Part shown: positions 6,559 through 12,812 of the stretch, one piece after another
Position numbering within the stretch: the stretch's first letter is position 1
Layout: each line of letters opens with the position of its first letter
Source: JAULZV01 sp964401885
GTDB taxonomy: Bacteria; Patescibacteriota; Minisyncoccia; Phycocordibacterales; JAACPR01
NCBI GenBank assembly: GCA_964401885.1
Contig: CAYOAC010000011.1
Span: forward strand, 1 to 20,812
Length of the DNA: 20,812 nt
Direction: 5' to 3'
The notes under the pieces: model-generated
What the model was told of the DNA's origin: nothing
Seen by the model: the letters and a program-made list of their open reading frames with translations, nothing else
Database searches by the model: none
Program-made: the position numbers and the translations under genes

Positions 6559-6869
6559 GCTATTTCCAAAATTACAACTGCAATAATACCTACGACAATT
6601 CCAGCAATTTCTGTTTTTGTAATATTTTCTTTAAACAAAAACCTTCCAGCTAAAGTAAGTGTAACTATATTAAATATTTCCATTGTTATAGAAGCGATTG
6701 CAATATCTTCAAACTTGTAACTATAAATCAAAAAGTTCAAACCAATCATGTATAGAATTAAAGTAAGAATATAAAAACTTTTTTTATTACTAACAACCCA
6801 TTTACCTGCCACGAGATCCCCTACAGTAAGAGTTAGACCAGCAATTAAGAGAATTAAAAGTGTGTTCAT
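6555..6869 (-). CDS. SMR/EamA-like four-helix membrane protein, subunit A
   Basis: A 104-aa protein from ATG 6869, chosen because TATCAT lies 6 nt upstream; the longer ORF would run through the terminator at 6892-6921. Four helices fill nearly the whole chain. Helix 1 carries VGDLVAGKW, with aspartate at the EmrE Glu14 position as in its partner, and the loop before helix 4 reads LFKENITKTEIAGIVVG. It pairs with the downstream gene by a 4-nt overlap. The pair sits alone between the two serpin-like genes with its own promoter, so it is probably not in their transcription unit. Confidence 0.75.
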   Translation of the reverse strand: MNTLLILLIAGLTLTVGDLVAGKWVVSNKKSFYILTLILYMIGLNFLIYSYKFEDIAIASITMEIFNIVTLTLAGRFLFKENITKTEIAGIVVGIIAVVILEIA

Positions 6870-6875
6870 GTAAAT

Positions 6876-6881
6876 ATGATA
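6876..6881 (-). promoter_or_regulatory. -10 box TATCAT of the SMR-like pair
   Basis: TATCAT (5 of 6 to consensus) 6 nt before the ATG at 6869, leaderless spacing. Confidence 0.5.
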
Positions 6882-6888
6882 ACTTATT

Positions 6889-6968
6889 AAAAATCCCGCG
6901 CAACATACATTACGCGGGATTGTTTCAAAAATGAAAAAGTTTAACGAACAGGTTTCTTCCAACAGTCT
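6889..6968 (-). repeat. 80-bp direct repeat, copy 2
   Basis: One mismatch to 5191-5270. The two copies are 1,698 bp apart in the same orientation and enclose the first serpin-like gene and the SMR-like pair, so homologous recombination between them could delete or amplify that block. Confidence 0.9.
6892..6921 (-). terminator. Terminator of the second serpin-like gene
   Basis: Identical hairpin to 5194-5223 (AATCCCGCG/CGCGGGATT), followed on the minus strand by a T run. It lies immediately upstream of the SMR-pair promoter. Confidence 0.85.
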
Positions 6969-7801
6969 GGAGCGATGTATCCAGAGAAGATTGGAAGTTG
7001 CAAACCTTGACGTCTCACCATGGCAAAGAATGGTTGATTGATAGTGTGATCAGGGACGATTTCTTGAAGACTACACCTCATCACACCAAGAGCAACGGCG
7101 CTTTCAACTTTTGCACCTTTTTCATCCATTGCAAACTTTGTTTGTTGCAATGCCTGAGTGATTCTCCCGACAATACCACCACCAAAAAGTGCAGACATAC
7201 CAATAAGCCAACTAATGTCAACCCGTTCATCGAGGTCGACCATCGGGAATATAAGACCGGCAAAATCATGTCGCCGTTTCAGATCTCCAAAAACACGATC
7301 AATGTGAGCGTCCAAATCAGATCCCTCATAAGACGGATCTGCCATACTTAACAAGACCTCATCACCCGTTTTTGTTTTGATAACAACAACCGGGAAAGAA
7401 TGGTTTGGTGAAGAGAAGAAACTGACACAATCCTTTGTTAGTTGGGCTGCTGGATACATAGTATCTTGATAACGAATTACCGTTTCCCTTCCTTTTTCCA
7501 ACCATTCCAAAAGAAGTTTCAAAATGCTGACGACACCAAATTCATCCGGTTCAAAAGGATCAAGCCGAATGGAAAAACCATTATCAACAAGAAACTTATT
7601 AAGGGTAGCCGCATCATTCGAACTTTTTGTCGAGATTTCAGGGAAATTTTCAACATCCAATTCACCTTTAGTAAAAGGTCCGGCCATAAACTGCATTTGT
7701 TGATGCGAACCTGCTCTCCATCTGGAACCTGGTTTCAACTCCTTGGCAGCAGCAACAAGTGCCGCGATAATTGGATAGCTACAAACTGTCTTCGATTTCA
7801 T
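6941..7801 (-). CDS. Serpin-like protein, paralogue 2
   Basis: A 286-aa paralogue of the protein at 5243-6115, roughly half identical by eye and collinear throughout. The serpin-like C terminus is again clear: VDISWLIGMSALFGG, ITQALQQTKFAMDEKGA, a loop (KVESAVALGVMRCSLQEIV) and INQPFFAMVRRQG...IFSGYIAPDCW. Counting 14 residues from the hinge glycine puts the scissile region near M-R-C-S, different from K-T-S-I in the paralogue, so if these are inhibitors their targets would differ. No signal peptide. ATG at 7801 (MKSKTVCSYPI) is chosen by alignment with paralogue 1. The gene has its own promoter with a 50-nt leader and its own terminator. Confidence 0.6.
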   Translation of the reverse strand: MKSKTVCSYPIIAALVAAAKELKPGSRWRAGSHQQMQFMAGPFTKGELDVENFPEISTKSSNDAATLNKFLVDNGFSIRLDPFEPDEFGVVSILKLLLEWLEKGRETVIRYQDTMYPAAQLTKDCVSFFSSPNHSFPVVVIKTKTGDEVLLSMADPSYEGSDLDAHIDRVFGDLKRRHDFAGLIFPMVDLDERVDISWLIGMSALFGGGIVGRITQALQQTKFAMDEKGAKVESAVALGVMRCSLQEIVPDHTINQPFFAMVRRQGLQLPIFSGYIAPDCWKKPVR

Positions 7802-7823
7802 TTCGTTTCGTTTTCTGTGGTTA

Positions 7824-7835
7824 ATGTACAACAAG
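7824..7835 (-). promoter_or_regulatory. Leader element CTTGTTGTACAT, copy 2
   Basis: Identical 12-nt element to 6129-6140, about 23 nt before the start codon. It contains the palindrome TGTACA. Confidence 0.4.
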
Positions 7836-7859
7836 TCCGTGTGACTTTGCTTGGTAATT

Positions 7860-7887
7860 AAATTACATCTTTTTTGGTATTTGTCAA
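7860..7887 (-). promoter_or_regulatory. Promoter of serpin-like gene 2
   Basis: Consensus TTGACA, 16-nt spacer, TAATTT on the minus strand, with the spacer end AAAAAAGATG shared with the paralogue promoter. The start codon is about 50 nt downstream. Confidence 0.6.
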
Positions 7888-7900
7888 TGCGGAGACGGAG
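7882..7900 (-). repeat. Fragment of a tRNA-Ser 3' end
   Basis: Plus-strand TGTCAATGCGGAGACGGAG matches 16641-16660, the 3' end and downstream flank of tRNA-Ser(GCU), with one missing G. It includes the acceptor strand, discriminator and flank but no other tRNA arm. It directly precedes and overlaps the -35 box of serpin-like gene 2. Confidence 0.6.
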
Positions 7901-8005
7901 AGGTCTGAGGCCTGTGGTTTCAAAGTTTAACCTTCCCATATAAATTATTAAAAAACATCTATTTATTAGCTAAAAAAATAATATAGTTTTAAAATACTTT
8001 TCTAT

Positions 8006-8965
8006 CTAAAAACCATTATTTAAAAAATTTAAAAACTCTTCTTTATTCATCCTCATAGTTATTTTATTAATCCAAACACCATTTATCAAACTGTCTTGAC
8101 TTAAAATCGCGTACCCTGCTTCTAATTTTGATGCATCAGCAGAATACTTATTTACAAGAACAGGTTCATTATTTATAAATTTATATTCATAATATTCATA
8201 CCATGGTCCATCAACCCCATACAATATATTAATGGTTTTATCTTTTTCATCAAAAGATAAAGATCCCAAATTATGAGAAGCTATTTCTGTTAGTGAATCA
8301 CTCAAATAAAAATCTTTATACTCAGGATCGTATAAATAAATATCATAAATTGGCGCAGCATCATATTCACTTAATTCGGTTTCAGGATATTCATTACGTC
8401 CCGAACGAATAGCATGATCAGGAAACCCATCAAAATTATAATCTTTTATATTGATTGGACCCGAACTTGTAAAACGACCGATATCTTTTTGTGAATTCAG
8501 ATGCATTGTGTTTTTATAAAAAGCAACATCGCCAGAAATATTAACTCCTTTAAATTCTTTTGAATCCAAGTCAGAATAAATAAAATAGCCAGAACCCCAA
8601 CACTCATCTTCATCACAAAGCTGAACAGATAAGTAAACTGATTCACCAGCCAAAACCCCAAGATAAAAATTATTTTCAAATAATTTAATACCACCTATTT
8701 CCAGAGTATCATTAACTTCGGAAACTAACGGTTCAGGTATGGTAGTTGTCCCCAATGAAACAATTGAAGTAGTCCCAACCAATGAATTTGTTAGAGTGTC
8801 AGGATTCTCAATTTTATTTTCTGTTGTTAATTCTGTATCTAATATTTGATCTTTTACATTTTTTTTAAAAAAATTATCTTTAAACAACAAAAAAATACTT
8901 AAGAAAACAATCAAACTAGACACAAAGATTAAAGTTGTCGCAAAAATTATTTTTTTATCTTTCAT
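8006..8965 (-). CDS. Membrane-anchored extracytoplasmic protein, XAC2610-like
   Basis: A 319-aa protein with an N-terminal membrane helix (about 7-28), probably an uncleaved anchor because no lipobox follows, then a Ser/Thr-rich linker (about 38-80) and an outside domain. INIKDYNFDGFPDHAI at about 172-187 contains a D-x-N-x-D-G-x-x-D calcium-loop pattern, followed by a YDIYLYDPEYKDFYLSDSL stretch. This order, a calcium-like loop and then a Y-(L/F)-(Y/F)-D/N segment describing a formatted value, is what I associate with XAC2610-type proteins of unknown role. LCDEDECWGSG contributes two cysteines. A TATAAT lies 11 nt upstream of the start, within a palindrome. No operon partner. Confidence 0.65.
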   Translation of the reverse strand: MKDKKIIFATTLIFVSSLIVFLSIFLLFKDNFFKKNVKDQILDTELTTENKIENPDTLTNSLVGTTSIVSLGTTTIPEPLVSEVNDTLEIGGIKLFENNFYLGVLAGESVYLSVQLCDEDECWGSGYFIYSDLDSKEFKGVNISGDVAFYKNTMHLNSQKDIGRFTSSGPINIKDYNFDGFPDHAIRSGRNEYPETELSEYDAAPIYDIYLYDPEYKDFYLSDSLTEIASHNLGSLSFDEKDKTINILYGVDGPWYEYYEYKFINNEPVLVNKYSADASKLEAGYAILSQDSLINGVWINKITMRMNKEEFLNFLNNGF

Positions 8966-8971
8966 GATATT

Positions 8972-8990
8972 ACTTAATTATACCTTAAGT
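8972..8990 (-). promoter_or_regulatory. -10 box inside an inverted repeat (possible operator)
   Basis: ACTTAA and TTAAGT form a perfect 6-bp inverted repeat (8972-8977 and 8985-8990) enclosing the TATAAT at 8982-8977 on the minus strand. A dimeric regulator bound here would block the promoter. Confidence 0.4.
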
Positions 8991-9090
8991 AAGGATTTAA
9001 AAAATTATTTTCTTAAATAAAAAACAAACATTATATTAAGTTTTTGAATCCCTCACGCAAGCTCCCCTAGAACTTGCTCATATCCGCTAA

Positions 9091-9118
9091 CAAAAAGGTT
9101 CCGTTGGGGCTCTTTTTG
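9091..9118. terminator. Terminator-like hairpin downstream of LOG copy 1
   Basis: CAAAAAG pairs with CTTTTTG, and inside it GTTCC pairs with GGGGC (two G-T pairs), with a one-base bulge. A/T runs on both sides allow termination in either direction. It is about 140 bp beyond the LOG stop. The rest of 8991-9260 has no gene that I can see, only repeat copy A. Confidence 0.5.
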
Positions 9119-9130
9119 TACTTACGGAAA

Positions 9131-9186
9131 ATGTAGGTTAAGTACCAAAGATCTTAGACAAAGTAAGAGAATTTTGGGAATTTTTC
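9131..9186. repeat. Degenerate direct repeat, copy A
   Basis: Begins ATGTAGGTTAAGTACCAAA and aligns over about 55 bp with copy B at 9959-10014 (roughly 70% by eye). The two copies flank LOG gene 1. Confidence 0.55.
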
Positions 9187-9260
9187 AAAGTATTCATTAA
9201 AGCACTCGGGTTGGACTAGATAATAGATAAATCGAACAAATTCAGCATAATAATCTATTA

Positions 9261-9914
9261 TTACATATTAACTTCTTTCCTCTTCTTATCTTTAATCTTC
9301 TCAAAGATAGAATCCACTTGATCAATCACTTCTTCGGGCGTATCAACAAAAATTATGTTTTCAGATTTTTTTAGATACTCCGAAAACTTAGGAACTGCTA
9401 GAATTTTATTCCTCATATTTTCACCAACCAACACTATTGGCTTTTCTGATTTTCCTGAGTTAGAAATTTCTATTTCAATTTCAAAAGCAAAAGATGCATA
9501 GATTTCAAGATCTGTACCAATAGAACCTTCTGAAATTACAATGATGTCAGACTCTCTAATCAAAGATCTCAGTCTCTCATATGGATCGACAGCAATTTCA
9601 GTTGAAATATTTTCGCCCATGGCGGCAGATTCTGCTGGTTTAAAATCATCAGCAGAAATTACCCCTTCAATCTTTTGTTTGAACTCATTTTCATGGTTCG
9701 CTCCTTCAGATCCACCCATTAATCCCCCTTTCATGGCCCCTGTGGCATGTCCTCCTGTTCTAATACTGTAGCCTGATTTGGCAACATCATGACCGATAAC
9801 TTCTGCATCTTTTTCAGATTTATTACCTCCCAATATAGAAACCACAGTTTTTGCCTTGAGATATCTTTCTAAACTCTCGGGTGTATTGATGAATAGGTCA
9901 TTATATTGTTCCAT
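9261..9914 (-). CDS. LOG-family (SLOG fold) nucleotide phosphoribohydrolase, copy 1
   Basis: A 217-aa Rossmann-like protein of the LOG/lysine-decarboxylase-like superfamily, whose members hydrolyse nucleoside monophosphates to base and ribose 5-phosphate. The strand VVSILGG (24-30), RTGGHATGAMKGG (52-64, LOG: GGGxxGLMG), PYERLRSLIRESD (111-123, LOG: HERKxxMxxxSD) and EGSIGTDLE (129-137, LOG: PGGxGTxxE) occur in order; the arginine, threonine and glutamate of the active-site motifs are kept, while PGG is EGS. It is about 80-85% identical to the copy at 13628-14278. This copy has no operon partner. A weak AAGAAG precedes the start. Confidence 0.75.
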   Translation of the reverse strand: MEQYNDLFINTPESLERYLKAKTVVSILGGNKSEKDAEVIGHDVAKSGYSIRTGGHATGAMKGGLMGGSEGANHENEFKQKIEGVISADDFKPAESAAMGENISTEIAVDPYERLRSLIRESDIIVISEGSIGTDLEIYASFAFEIEIEISNSGKSEKPIVLVGENMRNKILAVPKFSEYLKKSENIIFVDTPEEVIDQVDSIFEKIKDKKRKEVNM

Positions 9915-9958
9915 GTTTCTTCTTTATTTATTTTGTCTAATTTTTTATTTTGCGGGCT

Positions 9959-10014
9959 ATGTGGGTTAAGTACCAAATATTTCAAGTGTTGTAAGAGTGT
10001 TTTGGATAGTTTTT
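9959..10014. repeat. Degenerate direct repeat, copy B
   Basis: Begins ATGTGGGTTAAGTACCAAA. It partners copy A at 9131 and lies between LOG gene 1 and the 387-aa gene. A weaker relative (GCGGGTCAAGTCCCGTAA) is seen at about 11292, beyond the 387-aa gene. Confidence 0.55.
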
Positions 10015-10025
10015 AGTGTGATTAT

Positions 10026-11189
10026 TTAGGACTGTGGGTCTGGTTTATTATCTGTTGTATCAATTTCTCTAATCTTAATCATTCTTCCGTGATACGGGTC
10101 AAATATCTGATCGGCAATTTGAAGCCATTGAATACCATTACTGTTTGAATTTGGATTTAATTTAATTCCCCACACATCAGAGACATCACTGTCTTCTAAA
10201 AGTTCTTCAAAATCTTCATTTCCGTGCCCATATTGTCCACCTCGTGTAGAAAGACTCCAAACATTTTTTTTAAATCTTAGAGATGTACTATCAATTAACA
10301 CTAGAGGTTTCAACACGTTATTAAATACTATCTTGTCAGCATTAACCCAGAGGCTTTTTGATACTAAACCTTCATTTATTTCAAGTGGTGTTTCTTTTAT
10401 TTCAAAACCATCTGCATTATTTGGAAATCTGTTTCTCAACTTCTTCTTTGTGTCATTTTCATCCAACATGGTAGAATGATACCAATCACTACTAAACCCA
10501 TCAGTATGTGCACCTACCGTGTGATACAAAACACGAGGATTACTCACGAGACCCTCTGTCATCTTTTCTCTAAATTCAACAAAATCTTTTTTGGCTTGTT
10601 CAGCTATTTTTTTTAACTCTTCATTATTGATAATAGTTCCATCATCCGTTGTTAATGGTTCACCTTTTTCTTTTTCAGCCATCTTTATATACTTTTCGAT
10701 AATAAGATCAATAGAATCTAAATGATATTGTGGATCTCTGGTAATATATTCATTATATTTGCGATTTTCGGGGGTGTCATCATTATTCCGCCACCCTCTA
10801 GAAACCTCATCATCATGATAAGTATATTCAACCTCAAGTAATCTGTTCATGTCATAAATAATTTTTACCGACTCCGGTATTTGATCTGAGATATCAATAA
10901 TTTCAATTTCAACTCCAAAATCTTCATTGTTACCAAAACTATTTTCGGTTTTTCCAAAAATTTTTTTCCTCTCAACCTTTCCTTTTTGATCTTCACTTTC
11001 CCTCTCGATAGAAACCTCTTTTCTCTTCTTACCATTCTTACGATTAAAATCTCTTATATGTTCAGAAAGCACAAATTTTAATTCTCTTTTCTTTTTCTCG
11101 AGAGCTTCTTTTCGTTCAGATTTTTCTGTCTCTTTCAATCCTTTGGCTGTTTCGTCTCTGTATTGTTGTGATTCAAAGCTGAATTTCAT
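10026..11189 (-). CDS. Large unknown protein of the recombinase region
   Basis: I do not recognise this 387-aa protein. Residues 1-90 are highly charged and Lys/Glu-rich, probably helical or coiled coil. From about 90 onward it looks globular, with SVKIIYDMNRLLEVEY, a long helical middle (about 160-215), then NPRVLYHTVGAHTDGFSS and a C-terminal mixed region including WSLSTRGGQYGHGNEDFEE. The YHT, STR and E-x-x-E spots loosely recall ADP-ribosyltransferase motifs, but I would not assign that without structure prediction. No signal peptide or membrane helix. The start is supported by a TATAAT 7 nt upstream. It stands alone between repeat copy B and the structured region before the recombinase. 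Confidence 0.7.
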   Translation of the reverse strand: MKFSFESQQYRDETAKGLKETEKSERKEALEKKKRELKFVLSEHIRDFNRKNGKKRKEVSIERESEDQKGKVERKKIFGKTENSFGNNEDFGVEIEIIDISDQIPESVKIIYDMNRLLEVEYTYHDDEVSRGWRNNDDTPENRKYNEYITRDPQYHLDSIDLIIEKYIKMAEKEKGEPLTTDDGTIINNEELKKIAEQAKKDFVEFREKMTEGLVSNPRVLYHTVGAHTDGFSSDWYHSTMLDENDTKKKLRNRFPNNADGFEIKETPLEINEGLVSKSLWVNADKIVFNNVLKPLVLIDSTSLRFKKNVWSLSTRGGQYGHGNEDFEELLEDSDVSDVWGIKLNPNSNSNGIQWLQIADQIFDPYHGRMIKIREIDTTDNKPDPQS

Positions 11190-11196
11190 GATTTAT

Positions 11197-11202
11197 ATTA
11201 TA
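11197..11202 (-). promoter_or_regulatory. -10 box TATAAT, leaderless
   Basis: Consensus -10 on the minus strand, 7 nt before the ATG of the 387-aa gene at 11189. Confidence 0.6.
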
Positions 11203-11236
11203 TACAATAATAATAAGAATACTATTTAGTGTTGAA

Positions 11237-11353
11237 ATAAACCTTGTGGGTCATTATTTTCTTGGCGGGCCGTCTCGAGTTAGAACCGTAGCGGGTCAAG
11301 TCCCGTAAGGTTGGTTTAAGACTTTTGTATTATATCAAATCGACGAGTCTCGT
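11237..11353 (+). other. Structured non-coding segment with tRNA-like elements
   Basis: AACCTT near 11239 can pair with AAGGTT near 11308, about 70 nt apart, and between them GCGGGTCAAGTCCCGT resembles a tRNA T arm lacking one T. I cannot build a full cloverleaf. GAGTTAGAACCG (11277-11288) recurs at 11522-11533 just inside the recombinase gene. A short perfect inverted repeat ACGAG-T-CTCGT follows at 11343-11353. It may be a recombinase attachment region or a decayed tRNA. Confidence 0.3.
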
Positions 11354-11370
11354 GCAGAGTAAAAAGTGAC

Positions 11371-11419
11371 AAAAGTGACAGTTCTTGCACTATTTTTGGT
11401 GCAAGAACATGTCACTTTT
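11371..11419. repeat. Long hairpin upstream of the serine recombinase
   Basis: AAAAGTGACA-GTTCTTGCAC pairs with GTGCAAGAAC-A-TGTCACTTTT around an 8-nt loop: 20 bp with one bulged A. Its flanks are A-rich on the left and T-rich on the right, so it could stop transcription from either side. It could equally be an operator or a recombination site for the recombinase that starts 75 bp downstream. Confidence 0.75.
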
Positions 11420-11493
11420 TAGTGCGATTATGCGATAAAACCCTTAGTCTGCATAGTCTTAGCACCCCTCTCTATCTGCGTCATCATATACAT

Positions 11494-12807
11494 ATGGAAA
11501 CGCAATACATAAGCAACTTCGGAGTTAGAACCGAAGTGCCCCAAATAAAGGTAAAGTACGTCCTCTACGCTCGAAAAAGTACTGAGACCGAAGAACGCCA
11601 AGTATTATCAATTGATTCACAGGTTAAAGAGATGCTCCAGATAGCAGAAAAAGAAAACATGGAGATCATAGACATCAGAAGAGAATCACATTCTGCAAAG
11701 GATTCAGGACAAAGACCAGTGTTTAAAGAGATACTCTCTGATTTGGAACAAGGTCGATACAATGGAATACTGACTTGGGCACCAGATAGGTTATCTAGAA
11801 ATGCAGGAGATCTTGGTTCTCTCGTTGATCTTATGGATCAAGCAAAACTGCAAGAAATTAAAACATACGGACAGACGTTCAAGAACTCCCCTAATGAAAA
11901 GTTCCTTCTGATGATTCTCTGTTCTCAAGCGAAGCTGGAGAACGACAACAAGAGTATCAATGTGAAGAGGGGTCTTCGAACGAGAGTCGAGATGGGACTA
12001 TGGCCAGGACCTGCTCCAACAGGATATCTTAAGGAAAAAAGAAGTGATAGAAAGTGTGAGACATACATTGATCCAGAAAAAGGTCCTGTAATCAAGAAAA
12101 TGTTTGAGAAGGTTGCATATGAGAAGTGGAGCGGAAAGAAGATATATAACTGGTTGAAGTTTGATTTGAACTTCAGGAGTGCATATGGAAAGAAACATTT
12201 AAGTCTCGGGAACATATTCAGGAGTCTGAGTAATCCTTTCTATTATGGAGAATTCGAGTATCCTCGAAACAGTGGGAATTGGTACAAAGGAAAGCATGAA
12301 CCACTTATAACAAAAGAATTGTATGACATGGTACAAGCACAAGTGAAAAGCAATATACTACGAGTCGAGAATAAAGAATTTGCATTCACCAAACTCATGA
12401 CATGTGGTTTATGTAGTTCTGCAATATCAGCAGATGAGAAGTTCAAAAAACTAAAGAATGGAACTTCCAACAGACATGTGTATTATAAATGTGCCAAGTC
12501 AAAAGATCACAATTGTACAAATCCTCCCATTAATGAAACTGATTTAATAAAACAGTTTGAAAAATTAATTGATGATATGAAAGTGAATGAGTTGAAAGTA
12601 CGAGACAAGATTAAAGATGAGATACTCAGATTCAAGAAGTTCAATACCTCACTTCTTGGGAAAAGTACCAATATTCAGATTGAAGATATCGACATCAAGA
12701 ATTATGTGAAGTTTATTCTGAAGGATGGAGATATACAGGAGAAGAGGGGTATCTTGGAGAATATTTCGGATAAAATTTTACTTAGGAACAAAAAGATATA
12801 TCTTTAG
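11494..12807 (+). CDS. Large serine recombinase (site-specific integrase/resolvase family)
   Basis: A 437-aa protein. The N-terminal resolvase domain (about 20-160) has YVLYARKS with the nucleophilic Ser29, then SIDSQ, an arginine-bearing RPVFKEILSDLEQG and WAPDRLSRNAGDLG. The Recombinase domain follows (about 190-300; PGPAPTGYLKEK, LSNPFYYGEFEY) and then a zinc ribbon (CGLC...YYKC...HNC, about 325-370) and a C-terminal helical part. This order is that of large serine recombinases, which move phages, integrative elements or transposons. It ends 5 bp from the convergent methyltransferase stop. ATG 11494 is preferred; a GTG at 11422 would add 24 residues unlike the family. No other phage or conjugation gene is nearby. 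Confidence 0.9.
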   Translation: METQYISNFGVRTEVPQIKVKYVLYARKSTETEERQVLSIDSQVKEMLQIAEKENMEIIDIRRESHSAKDSGQRPVFKEILSDLEQGRYNGILTWAPDRLSRNAGDLGSLVDLMDQAKLQEIKTYGQTFKNSPNEKFLLMILCSQAKLENDNKSINVKRGLRTRVEMGLWPGPAPTGYLKEKRSDRKCETYIDPEKGPVIKKMFEKVAYEKWSGKKIYNWLKFDLNFRSAYGKKHLSLGNIFRSLSNPFYYGEFEYPRNSGNWYKGKHEPLITKELYDMVQAQVKSNILRVENKEFAFTKLMTCGLCSSAISADEKFKKLKNGTSNRHVYYKCAKSKDHNCTNPPINETDLIKQFEKLIDDMKVNELKVRDKIKDEILRFKKFNTSLLGKSTNIQIEDIDIKNYVKFILKDGDIQEKRGILENISDKILLRNKKIYL

Positions 12808-12812
12808 ATAAT

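Noticed and set aside
6941..7939. Longer form of serpin-like protein 2 starting near 7939
   Set aside because: The extra N terminus covers the promoter, the leader motif and the tRNA fragment, and has no counterpart in the paralogue.
9083..9140. Possible integron attC site: CTAAC and GTTAAGT (fits GTTRRRY) around a hairpin beside LOG gene 1
   Set aside because: The RYYYAAC partner does not fit exactly, repeat copy B has no such partner, and no integron tyrosine integrase is present; the local recombinase is a serine type.
9091..9260. CRISPR array or short tandem repeats in the intergenic stretch
   Set aside because: Only one hairpin and one half of a two-copy degenerate repeat are present; no regular spacing.
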